NCBI GenBank assembly: GCA_038501625.1 | Contig: JAZAYU010000223.1 | Location: 496,001-560,000, forward strand | Direction: 5' to 3' | DNA: 64,000 nucleotides | Source of the DNA: Corbicula japonica | Taxonomy: Eukaryota > Mollusca > Bivalvia > Venerida > Cyrenidae | In this document: positions 36,515 to 47,754 of the stretch, in pieces | How the letters are laid out: each line of letters starts with the position of its first letter | Numbering within the stretch: the first letter of the stretch is position 1 | Program-made: the position numbers and the translations under genes | The notes under the pieces: generated by a model | Database searches by the model: none | What the model was told of the DNA's origin: nothing | What the model saw: the letters and a program-made list of their open reading frames with translations, nothing else

Positions 36515-38383
36515 ATGATGCATCAGTGGCGACGGAAGAAATAAGCAATCCAATAAGGGAGCTTGGTTCCCTGAATCCGGGGGCTTACAAACGAATGAGA
36601 GATTCATCGACTAGTGTCAGTGGCACCATGGCTAACTCTCACTTTGATCCAATCAATGGAACCTTCGCACATCATCTTGAACAAGATGGTGCAAGATCAT
36701 ACAGTAGTAGAGACATTGACAATGATTCCATTCCTAAACCTCTTAGACGTAGAAAGAAGAAGCTTGAAAAACTAGAACCACAGAAGAAAGCTGAAGACAT
36801 TGAAAATTACAAGGGTGATAGGCCCATTGATGAATTAATAAGTTTTATTGGTGGGCAGAATGAATCTAGTAAGAAAGCAAAGAAAAACTCTTCTGTTCTC
36901 GAAGACATTCCTACAATAACACAGAAATCATGCAAGAAAAATAAAGACAAGAAACAAAAGTCTCCTACAGCTTCCGGTACATTCAAAGCGGAGGAGGTAA
37001 ACGGTAGTCAGACAGTTCAATCATCCGTTCTTGAAGTACAAGAAGTTACTCATCCGAAGCATTTTATTCCAAATAACGGTACTAATAAGCCAGTAAGACG
37101 TCCACAGGAGAAACGTCTAGTCTCGTCTCGTTCCAGCAACAAAGCATTGGTGCCTTATAAAACTTCCACAACTGCTGCTGAAAGTGACACACGGTTACGA
37201 GACTTGAGTCCTTCTGCTTTCCCAGCTCTCTCTAGAGGTAAAGAGAGACAATCTATTCAAGATGGCAGAAGAAACTTTATGGATGATATACCTATCCCAT
37301 CTGAACTTAAATCACAAGATGACAGTGATCTTGAATCAGTGAAATCACTGCCAGCTACACAAGGCAGTCATACACTTGACAGTATTTTATCACCGAGACT
37401 TTCATACGCAGAGATAGCAGCTAGTTCAAAGGCTCCTGGCTCTGTAAGCTCCTCTGATAAGCGACCTCTCCACCGAGGGGAATGTGATCATGAGCAACAG
37501 AGGTCTTTGTGGGTAGGAGGTCCAACAGAGAGAAGGCACTCAATAGGTTCTAGTACTGAAGTATTGAAAAAAGTTACTGTATCCCCGGCAAGTATGACGG
37601 CCTGTGTGAAAGCCAGAAGCCAGAACGATATGTTAACCAATGATGTTAGTACCACAGAAAAAACAGACATTAATAAACCCCAACCCTCTCCTGGAAATGA
37701 AAAATATGAAGGGGAATGCATTGAAAGAGACAATATTTTTGAATGTGTTAAATCTATGCTAAATAATTCGCTATCAGTATCACCAAATACAAGTGCAGAC
37801 AATGTTGTGAACAGCGTCAGTGCCCCACAACAGCAAGCAGCTGCTAAACAGCAGTATGCATACAATAATGACCATGAAATGAATTCCAGTAGGTCAGTTA
37901 GTAGAAATCTTAGTAGTGTAACAAATTCTGTGCTTAAAAATGAAAGTAGCAATGACATACAAAACAATGGTTCTAATGAAAGTAACAAACAGGAATCTCT
38001 AGGTTTCTTGGATAATCATGTAGAAGAAAGCTTAGATATCTCCTTTGGATTTGAAATAGAAAACTTAGTCAAAATAGGTAAATCAGAATCCCTGAATTCT
38101 GTAAAGACGGATATATATGAACAAAAGTCACATGAATCAAATGCTTTGTCTGACAAAGAAGTGCATATTCAGGCTTTAGATCAAACTCCTTCAATAGAGC
38201 TAAATGATGGCAGTGCCAGTGATGTTGATCACTTTAGTAATCAATCTTCTAATTATCATGTGATATCGAACCTAGAGATACAAACAACAAATGTGACAAG
38301 TGGCGACTGCGGCGCATTACAGTTCGCCCAGGAAACTGACCTGCCTAGCAACTTAAGCCTGACAGAGGCAGAAGCATCGAGAG
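36515..38383 (+). CDS. Cassette exon B1: second copy of the large disordered segment
   Basis: It has the same length and splice sites as A1: acceptor TATTTTCAG at 36506-36514, donor GAGAG|GTATGA at 38383/38384, phase 1-1. About 622 residues with no frame-breaking change. By eye, 16 residues differ from A1 and I see only one clearly synonymous difference (GCT/GCC near the end). In the conserved core this copy matches the third cassette (Gly and Ile where A1 has Val and Phe), so B1 is closer to the ancestral state there. Features in order are the NLS-like KPLRRRKKKLEKLEPQKK, EDIENYKGDRPIDELISFI, SPSAFPALSRGK, SYAEIAASSK and a Gln-rich run. Function unknown. It may be an alternative or additional exon of the same gene as A1. 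Confidence 0.8.
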
Positions 38384-40398
38384 GTATGATACTGTTGTAA
38401 TATCTTATACACCTGGATATGGGTTTACTCCCATGTGCGACTTGTGCACCCCTGATCCTTTAATTGTGAAAATGTAATATATACTTAATGTATTTTCTGT
38501 GTGAAAGGTCAGATCGAAAATATTCCTTGCACTAATGCAATTTACATCAGAAAAAGTTGAATTGATGTAATAGAATTCGGGTTCACGGTATGAAAAATAT
38601 AAGGGGATAAACTCTTTTTTACAAGCGACATCATTGGAACGCAGGTTACAACGATCTTTATCTGTCGTTTATGGTATTTCATACGTCATCACGTGTCCAA
38701 AACTTTGCTAGAACATAATTATTTGCATTTTCCGAAATAATATTTGCACACTCTAATATCAACACGAACGTCACTTTGTCGATCGGCGTTCAGACGTTTA
38801 TAAATTGGTTTTCGTGCAAGCACTAAATTAATAGTATAAACGGTGTACGAACAATCGATTCGCACTAGACCTATAGACCGATATTTGCAGAGTTAGCAGT
38901 GTGTGTTCAGTTGTTCGCATCTTAGATACTTATAATGATCCGGGTACCCTTATTCTAAAACACAAGTAGTTCGATTAAAACTAATCGCTTACTGATTACT
39001 ACAGTTTAAATCTCATGGAGCCACTGCGGGGACATCGTAATACCTATTCCCTCGATCTATAAAATGAAAACGATTTATACAGATAGGGGTTTATAGTAAT
39101 TTCAGAAAACGAACATAGGCCTTTAAAAAATATAGGATAATCCCGTACATTCTGCTATTAAATCCGCCTTAGGGCATAACTATTTAAAATAATAAATTTC
39201 AGTTTTGAAAATTACCGATTTATACCCATATATATAATATAAATTCCTTGCTATCATTAATCTAGTTTTGAATGATAAAAGATACAGAAGCGAAAACCTT
39301 AAAAAATAGTCTCTTTATTTTTAAACACTGAAATAGGCGTATTAGGAGTTGTTGGCTGAACGTACAACTGTCGAAGGTCACATGTATAAAATTTAACAGT
39401 AGAGGCAAAAAAAAAACAGTATTTTTATTACAAGAGTAATTTTCCATACGTTTTACATTATAAATAAGCATATTAAAATGATCTATTTTTACAATAATAA
39501 AATGTTATGTTTTGAAAAAAAATATTGATAATATTAAGGAATTTTCGGATCTTTTGAAATGCTTTAAATATAGATAAAGAAATTAATGGAAAACTGTTGT
39601 AAGTCAACAGCTTATCGTCTCTTGAACAACAATTGATAGAAACACATTTTGGATGCTAATGTCATCGATTGTATTTTATTCACTTCCAAAATGGCAAATT
39701 AAATCAGAAACTTTATTTGAAATGATTGCTGGAGGTTTATCAACTTTCGACCAAAGGGAATGGACATCGATGCAGACTGTTGATTAATTGAGCAGTATAC
39801 TTTATTTTTTTTCCTTGCTAAAATTCTTTTTTTTCAAATTTACTGGAATGACATTTTATAGTTTTCTAATTATATGATAAGTATAATTAAATTGAGTTTT
39901 TGTTAAGGTTGCAGTGCCAGGTTCCATGACATCACGATGGTGCCATCATCACTTATTAATGCAATCAATACTTGATCTGAGATATCACAGTTTTCTGTAA
40001 ATTATGCTCCTATTGAATGTGATATGAACTTGAATGATGGAAAACTTTATGAATTCAAGATAAGACAATCTTTCTTTTATAAAATATAGGTATTGAGATA
40101 CGAATTTTTTGCCACTACCATGTTTATGCTACTTAAACTAAGAGTATGGTGCTAAGATATTTTGTAATGATTGTCAAAAATACAAACTATGAATTTGGAA
40201 AAAAAGACTGAGAACTGTTTTCGCTTATCCCTCGGAATAGTTATTTTCGGCACAGATTACCGAACCAGTAAAGAAGAAACAAGGACCTTGTGCTTTTATG
40301 GATATTCAATTAATGACAGTCTACATTCTTCATTGCACGTTTAAAGATAAAATTTGATCAAAATCTCTATTACAGCAAAATGCCGTTCAATGAAAAAT
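38384..40398. other. Intron between B1 and B2, first part; no gene seen
   Basis: Counterpart of 14326-16338 with small indels. No exon or element was recognised. Confidence 0.5.
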
Positions 40399-40870
40399 GA
40401 TATTGCCTCTGCCTAGTATCGTAAAAAGATCGTATTTTCAAAATCTGTAGATTTACGAACGTTCCCGAAAATTTCCGAACATTGACGGAAGATTCCTTTA
40501 ATTCGGCAGTAAAAAGTCTTTAGTGTCAAAGTATCTTTCTGAAACAGAACATTGAATTTTGTGTTCGAAAATTTCTGAACATTGGCGGAAGATTCTTTTA
40601 ATTCGGCTGTCAAGTCTTTAGTTTCAAAGGATCTCTCTGAAACAGAACATTGAGGTGCGCGCATGTATAACAGTATAGCAATTGTACGTAAAAAAGATCG
40701 TATTTTCAAAATCTGTAGATTTACGAACGTTCCCGAAAGTTTCCGAACATTGACGGAAGATTCCTTTAATTCGGCAGTCAAGTCTTTAGTGTCAAAGTAT
40801 CTTTCTGAAACAGAACATTGAATTTTTTGTTCGTCTAAGAATATTGTGTCCAAAACCCAATACCATTTAC
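40399..40870 (-). repeat. 98-bp minisatellite, expanded copy, open on the minus strand
   Basis: The first 24 bp are a SINE remnant. Then come about four units with GAACATTGACGGAAG or GAACATTGGCGGAAG marks, with the CGCGCATGTATAACAGTATA leader inserted once. The minus strand is open for 146 codons and reads as repeats of KDLTAELKESS type. In duplicon A only 60 codons are open. The open frame follows from unit length and composition and is not taken as a gene. Confidence 0.65.
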
Positions 40871-41256
40871 TTACACCACCGGATCAAAATGAGACCAGTA
40901 TTTAATTGAAAGAGAGGAGAATTATTAATTGATACTTTAAAAAGGATATTTAATGCTGTTTTATTTTTTCCACTTATAAGGATTGCTATCAAAATAGAAT
41001 AAGAAACTGAGAGAGTTTTCTAGTTACTTGACCTTTCATTGCATGAAATGCATTTTTAGAAAATTTAAGGATAACTCACTCCAAACTATTCCAATGTCAA
41101 TTATTAAAAAAAATAAAGCTTAAATCTAAGACTGTTGTTAACAAGTGATCACAGATGGAATTAAGTTTTTTTTCTGAAAAAAATGTACAGACAAAAAATT
41201 AACAATTTTAACTTATGGTGTGTATTCCACCAGTAACCTTGTAACAGCCTACGATA

Positions 41257-41511
41257 TGGTAAACGAAGATTTCTGTTTATAAATCAGCAAAAATACATGG
41301 GTTCCCAATCATCACCCTCAGGGACATGATAGCGAATAAAAATTCTGTGGACATCACCAAGTCAGGACGTAACCCAGTATTAAATATTGACCAGGAGGAG
41401 AGGTTGCGTTCCCACATCAAGAGTCTGGCGGAAGTGGACTATGGATATACCCTGTCAGAAGGTATTAGTTTGACACATGATTATGCTGTTGCTTTGAAAG
41501 AGAGCAGTTGA
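41257..41511 (+). pseudogene. Pogo-type transposase remnant (duplicon B copy)
   Basis: The same HTH-like frame as 17733-17989 (FPIITLRDMIANK, GRNPVLNIDQEERLRSHIK), differing by one residue in the open part (Leu for Val after IKS). It is followed by a stop and no DDE region. Confidence 0.55.
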
Positions 41512-42526
41512 TAATCCATTTAGTTTTCATTAGCATTATGACTTTAGGAGTAGATGGCCTGGGTTGAAATGAGTAAGGCCTTCTAGTCTTTCTGAACAAA
41601 GAGCCAGATGTGCAAGTGAATTGTCTGTTTCATTTTTTTTTTCAATTAATGAATTCTATTATATTTTGTCAGAATATAACATTAAAGACAGACCTCATAA
41701 TATTTAAAATATTGATGAAAAGAAAACGAAACATAATACAAACCCCAAAATGTTGTAGCATGATTCGCTCGCAAATCAGAGTCATTCAGGCAGAGATAAA
41801 CAATACTGTTACCATTATTGGAGCAGGGAACGCTCTATATACACGAATTCATGCAAACCGTTTAGGAAAGTTGTTTTTGACAAAATAATGATTGGTAAAT
41901 CTCCAGCTGTATGGATCATACCATGACAAAATCAGGATGATCCAATTCGTAGTTCGGATATCAAAAGTTTCACTTTTATGAAATATGTACACGGTAGGGG
42001 GTGACAATAACTAGCAGATGTATTTTATGATAGGCACATATCGCTTTTTTTATGTTTACCTTGTAGACTAGTCCCTAGAAAGGAAAGTAGTGCTTTTGTA
42101 TTGTCCCCTTCGCATATATTTCAGCTGATGGATATTGGTTGATTCGATCTATTGGAGAAGCAATAATAATGTACTGTTTTTACATCCTTTTTACAATGAT
42201 AGAAAAGTGAAGCAAAATAGCTAGACCTAAAAATTCTCCCAATTGCTTTTAATATCTAAACACAAAAACTAATGAACATAAAACTTATTTTAAATACACA
42301 CATTAGTATTATGATAGTGACATAATATGTTATGAACTTTTAAATGACTTTTATTTTTGAAGAGAGAAATCACCCTTTCTTCTGTGTCACATATTTACGC
42401 GACCAGGAAATTCAAGGTCAATTTTTTAATTACACATAAAATTGTTTTCGTCAATATAACATATCCAAAATCCGTTAAGGATATGTAAGAAAATGAAAAT
42501 ACAAGAAAAACCTACCAAGTTGATGA
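41512..42526. other. Intronic, no gene seen
   Basis: Matches duplicon A except that about 980 bp (18320-19300 of A, including the large hairpin) is absent: GGGAACGCTCTATATACACG joins directly to ATTCATGCAAACCG. A short private run near 41960 (TCAAAAGTTTCACTTTTATG) is present only here. Confidence 0.5.
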
Positions 42527-42749
42527 AAAATGAAATATGCATATCAGGAATGGCCACATCCAGCATACACAGCCTCCCCACACAGCCAAAAAGTAGAGAG
42601 GAAAATAGAGCATGGTATTACAGTAATTAGTTTCAAAATGGACGCCACAGACAAATAACGAAAGTAAGAACCAGAGGGGTTACCGCCTTGGAACAGTCAG
42701 TGGTAAAACAAAATGCCACTTGGGGTTTAAACCAGGTTCTAGGGTGCAC
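42527..42749 (-). mobile_element. Second private retroelement 3' end
   Basis: Reverse-oriented 3' end of the retroelement family (TATCAGGAATGGCCACATCC), shorter and more diverged than 32931-33223. The duplicon A site is uninterrupted (GTTGATGAAGAAATGC near 19948). Confidence 0.8.
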
Positions 42750-43070
42750 AAAGAAATGCAAACATTGCATGTTTTTCTTTTTATGTATCGTGTTTTGTTA
42801 AACGTACAGTTGAACGATTGAACGACTGTTCAGAAAGAAAAGATTACCGGTGAAGGTCTCACAGACATAATTTTCTGGAATAGGCTTCCCTATGAAATTT
42901 TGTTAAAAAGACGTAACTTCATCAAATTATTAACAAAATGTAAAAAGCAGTTGTAATCAAACTGCCTGATAAAAACAAAAGAAAATTCTGTATATATATA
43001 ATATTATTGACATATACTTACTAGTTCAAAATTATGCAATACTGCATAGTGTTGTTTTCTGCTTACATAG

Positions 43071-43421
43071 AAAAAGAAATGATTAGTCGCCGCGTGTCGC
43101 CCAGTCAGACATGGACGCAGCCTGCTAAAGACGAAGACGGTGAGGAGGAGGATGGGTTTCGCTCAGGATGTGGATTGAACATAGACTATGATGAAGCATA
43201 CGAAGTTGATAACTCTTCACCAGATGTTAACTCGCCTCGTAGTGACCCGTCAGAGCCAACTGAAATGGAAACAATATGTGATCGTCAAAGAAAAACGGAT
43301 TCTCCACCAGAACAACTTGACAACGTTGCCAGCTCTGAAGTGACAAACATTCCAGATTTCCGTAAACTTGTGCCTGTCACTCCACAAGACCTCAAAAAGA
43401 AGAAAAAGAAACATGCAAAAG
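43071..43421 (+). CDS. Cassette exon B2: acidic-to-lysine-rich segment, second copy
   Basis: Acceptor TTCTGCTTACATAG at 43070, donor AAAAG|GTATGT at 43421/43422, phase 1-1, about 117 residues. It aligns with A2 through DEDGEEEDGFRSGCGLNIDY. It lacks four residues (LCRW) in the middle and two lysines in the tail. From TNIPDFRKLVPVTPQDL on it differs at several positions from A2, including a cluster (EGL to DFR). The reading frame is intact. It would follow B1 in the transcript, or be joined directly to 52172 or 56800, since all are phase 1. Confidence 0.7.
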
Positions 43422-43914
43422 GTATGTATTTATTGATGCATTTCTTTTGTCTGAATGTATTTGCACCGAATAGAAGGGATGTGTCAGGTAGGTATAAACT
43501 TAAAAACTGCATTGGTAAATAGAATAAATTTTGTATGTCTGTTATACAAGTAAGTGATATTCTGCGAACCTTAAGAATTTTGAACGCTCTTTTTGGTGGT
43601 AAAGGGCATGTTGTAAATACTACTTAACCTTTCCATGGGTACTTCTTTTTTATGTAGATTGAGTCCCCCAACATGCAGGTTGATCAGGATCTTGCAAAAT
43701 GTTCTTCCTATTAAACATGCTTATAATTTTTGAAAGTTTTTGAAACACATTTCAGTGTTTTATATGTTTATTTTTTGAAAGTAAATAAAACACCATTAAT
43801 GTCATCCTTTTCGGAACGGCGATACATAGATCGGAGTCGTGATGCTGCCAGATTCCCAAGGTCAATTTCTCATTTGACAGAATTATGTCCCTTTCTTTCT
43901 TTACTTTGATTTTT

Positions 43915-44790
43915 TATACCCCCGCTTCGAAGAAGAGGTGGGTATACTGTTTTTACCTGTTTTGTCCATCCGTCCCTCCGGGCGAACCGATGGGCACTTG
44001 TTTGGTACCAAAATACCCAACAAATGCCCATCTGTGAGAACTTTCCATTCATTCCGTTAGTCTCTTATTGGGTAGTTTGTTGGGTAGTTTTAAACAAAAG
44101 AAATACCCAACAAATGCCCATTCTGTGAGAACGTCAGTGTGGGCGTCCGTCCGTAACAAAATTTCCGTTGCAGGTTTCTTAGCAACTGTAACATGCAGTA
44201 GCCTGATATTTTGCATATTGCTTTACTTTATAGTCCCGTATGGTGTAAAGCGATTTTATGCTCCTTGCTCATCGATTTCCTGTTTACCCAAATATCTTTA
44301 GATTTTGTCATAATATAGGTGGCTTACATCAAGTAAGGGCATCTTAATTTTCTGCCGCAGTTTTCTAAGCAACTATAGCATGCAGCAGCCTGATATTTTG
44401 CATATTGCTTTACCCTATAGTCCCATATTGTGTAAAGCGACTTTTCTAAGCAACTATAACATGCAGCAGCTTGATATTTTGCATATTGCTTTACTCTAAA
44501 GTCCCGGTTTAAAGCGATTTTATGCTCCTTGCTTATCTATTTCCTGTTAACCAAATGCTTAGATTTTTACACATCCATGACAAACATGCACACTTTTTGT
44601 AAAAGTTTTCTAAGCAACTATAACATGCATGATGCAGCAGCCTGATATTTTGCATATTGCATATTGCTTTTTCCTATTGTCCCATATGGTGTAAAGTGAT
44701 TATATGCTCCTTGCTCATCTTCTTCCTGTTTACCGAATACTTAACATTTTTACATATAGTTTACATACATGCATAATTTCCATTGCAGTT
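43915..44790 (+). repeat. Tandem-repeat element (CCCCCGCTTCGAAGAAGAGG type), shorter copy with an insertion
   Basis: Counterpart of 21172-22300 with fewer CAGCCTGATATTTTGC units. At about 43985-44140 it carries extra sequence with two direct copies of ATACCCAACAAATGCCCAT and an inverted partner (GATGGGCACTTGTTTGG). The extra sequence is absent from A, which has only the CCGT microsatellite there. Confidence 0.7.
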
Positions 44791-45584
44791 GGCGATGTGA
44801 ATAACATAGTTTCTTTCATGATATATTGTGAAAAAAGTGTAATAATAAGTTCGTAAAACAGATTTTTAAAGATAAAATGTCCATCTTAATTTACAATTAT
44901 AATCAAAGAAAGTAGTGCTCATTTTTGTTATAGAAATCATGACAAAAATGAAATTAAAGTTTATAATAAAAAGCTAACAAATTATTTGCTTTTGATAAGC
45001 TATTAGTATTATTAGTATATTCAGTGCAAAGTATTTTATTCATGATACCATTTATTTTCAATAATGCGCAACTTATACACTGCTTTCATGTAAGACACAC
45101 CATTTGTTCTTACAATAAGTGGAGAAGAAAGAATATAAATATATTGTTTGAATCATTAAAGTGTTCGATTTATGTCTATTCCCATCTTATATTATGTTAC
45201 CTAATTTATAACTTAGAATTTTTGGCAAAAGTATAAAAATCACATTTGTTTAAATTTTGATAAAAATCTTTATTTAGAGTGGCATAAAAAGTAAAACGTT
45301 CTATAACCAACTTATAAGCTTCTTAATTTTCATTATAAATACATTATTTAGCTCATTCAATTATCTGAATTTAAAAATGTTATTAAAAGAAGTTTTATTC
45401 ATCTTTAAGTTCAGTTTAGATTTTGTAAAAAACGTTAAAACTAACAGAAGCATTATTTTAACAGTATCTGTACTCAAATAAGCAAATCAATTACTTTAAT
45501 ACAAATTTTATAATTTATTAACATCGAATGAGAAAAGTTTCTCAAGTTCTTAAATTTACAAATGCTAAAAAGTACATATGCTTA
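44791..45584. other. Intronic, no gene seen
   Basis: Matches duplicon A on either side of the missing minisatellite. No exon was recognised. Confidence 0.45.
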
Positions 45585-46290
45585 CAAAATGACTTCTTCA
45601 TCAGAGAGCGATATTGTTGCTGCACACACTTAACATATTGCATATTACTGTTCACGCCACCTAGCCCCAGATTGAGCGCAACTCAATATTTACACAAATA
45701 AACAGTACAGTTTCGATCTATCCTAAACGACGGTATGTATATGGTGGTAAACATGTAACATTGAATGCGGTATTTTCAGATTAATACCATTTAATATCCA
45801 GCGGCATATGGTCCCCAGATAAAAGAATGGGTTTGCCGTAAACTAGAAAGGATCATGTAATTAGATATTGCAAAAGGTTTTTGAAACCACTGGCGATAAT
45901 ATTTTTCGTCTATTAAAATTCAGATGATGGTTTAAACAGGCTAAAATCAAAAAACTTTCAGGCGTTCTGTTTGTAAACTTGTGACTTTTCCATATTGTAA
46001 ACCTCACTCTCTCATCATTTAGTAAGAGACAAGTTAACCATTCTCATTGAAAAAAAATGTTTGCAAGAGAAAAACCCATGATCGCTTTTTACACACCGAG
46101 GTACCTTGATGATTTGTTAAAATATAGCATACAACAATTTTAAATCTCTGGTCAAAATTATATCCTAATGAACTCCCGCTTAATAAAGCAAATACTTCAG
46201 AAAAGCAAGCAAACTTGTTTGGTCTAAATCTTTTCATTTAAATTTGATACGTTACTACAAAGATATAAGTCTAGATCATCCAGACGTTCT
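45585..46290 (+). pseudogene. Decayed reverse transcriptase fragments (duplicon B)
   Basis: Counterparts of 24465-26985. GACTTCTTCATCAGAGAGCG is at 45591 and AAAAGGTTTTTGAAACC at 45872. There is then a direct jump near 46085 (ATCGCTTTTTACACACC) to GGTACCTTGATGATTTGTTA. The tandem-repeat element and about 300 bp of reverse transcriptase sequence present in A are not here. Broken in all frames. Confidence 0.7.
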
Positions 46291-46458
46291 GTCATTGATC
46301 AGTATCACACTGCTCTGACGAATGTCTAGAGCATCGCTTTTTTTGGTCTAACCTTTTCATTTAAATTCGATACGTTACTACAAAAATATAAGTCTAGATC
46401 ATCTAGACGTTCTGTCATTGATCAGTATCACACTGCTCTGACGAATGTCTAGAGCATC
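46235..46458. repeat. Local tandem duplication, ~115-bp unit
   Basis: The run from TACGTTACTACAAAGATATA to CTAGAGCATCGCTTT is repeated directly after itself with a few changes. Duplicon A has a single copy (26965-27060). It arose after A and B separated. Confidence 0.75.
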
Positions 46459-47754
46459 GCTTTATAAAAAAGTCTGATGGATAGGTGGCGCTTTTGAAAG
46501 ATAAACAAATCGCGATTTCTAATGACATTAGTTAACAGTGCTTTAACAATTTTTCTTTCACAGAAGGCAAAGTGAAATTTAGGTTACATGATATCGAGCT
46601 ACAAAATCATGTATATGTTTTTTTTTAAAACAAAGGCGTTTAAGTACTTGCCTACCTCATTTTACTGTATCATACTGTATAGCGTTTAATATTAGCAAAC
46701 TTTGCATACATTAATGTAATTAATTGTTGTTTTTTTTATACGTTTAGAAAAGTAAGAACACTAAAGTAAATAGTTTGACCTAAAAATAAAAAAAAATCTA
46801 TTTGCAGCCAAACACAGAAACAAAGAAACACTTAACATCAATTTAAATGCCTTCATGACTATTGAATTACTAACAACAATATCTAAGGTCCTCTTGTCTT
46901 ACACATGTATACAGTAAGAGGTATTTGTAAAGGTGTGTGTGACCTTTAATTTCATGGTTGCGAAAATGGATGACAAAAATAAAATTGTTGATTTCTCTCT
47001 TCATAATTAAAAGTTCTTTTAAAAGACCTTGCATAGGCAGTATCACTTTGATCATGTGGGCATATGAATTGTTTTTATTTAGCGATGCTTCGTTTCCGTG
47101 TATGATTGCAAATAGAGTTTAAGGGATTATCAAGCTTCAACTATTTTTCTTTACTGTTCTACATTGTCTTAACGCTTTTTTCTTTATAGATTTATAGATT
47201 TTTTTGAAATTTAGTCTAGGTGAGTTCACTGAAATGTTTCTAAGGTCGCCGTGAGGATATGCCAAAGAATTTGAAGTTATGTTAAGAAATTCAAAAAATG
47301 GTTGTAGGGCAAAGCTTTTAATTTCAGACGTAAACAATGTTCTTTCTTATTGAAATGATTACATTCTAAAATATCTCTTAAGATTGCTTAATAGGTAACT
47401 ATTGTGCTTGCAACGTCTGTATAAACTTTTAATCAGATCTTGTGGTAACCACAGAACCCAGCTTACTTAAACACGCCTGTGGGCGCAACAAAACAGTTAA
47501 AAAGTGCGTATCGCCGTAGGATATGTCTTTTCGATTTCCAGGTAGGCAAGGCGACAGTTGTAAAAACCCGTTTTCACGAGGCAACAACGGCGATTCATAC
47601 TTATATCCTAACTTTGAGCCTCGTTTTGAAGTGTATGATGTTCAAACGAAAAATGTCTTCAGACATTAAGATCAGAGCGTTTGAATGATCGACACTACAA
47701 AAAAGAAATCAATTCCATGCAGAACTCTGGTTGCCATGGCAACATAAAGGAAAA
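46459..47754. other. Non-coding end of duplicon B unique part
   Basis: Matches A to about 47280. Then come about 360 bp without a counterpart in A (including GGTAGGCAAGGCGACAGTTG near 47540), then renewed homology. No gene seen. Confidence 0.45.
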
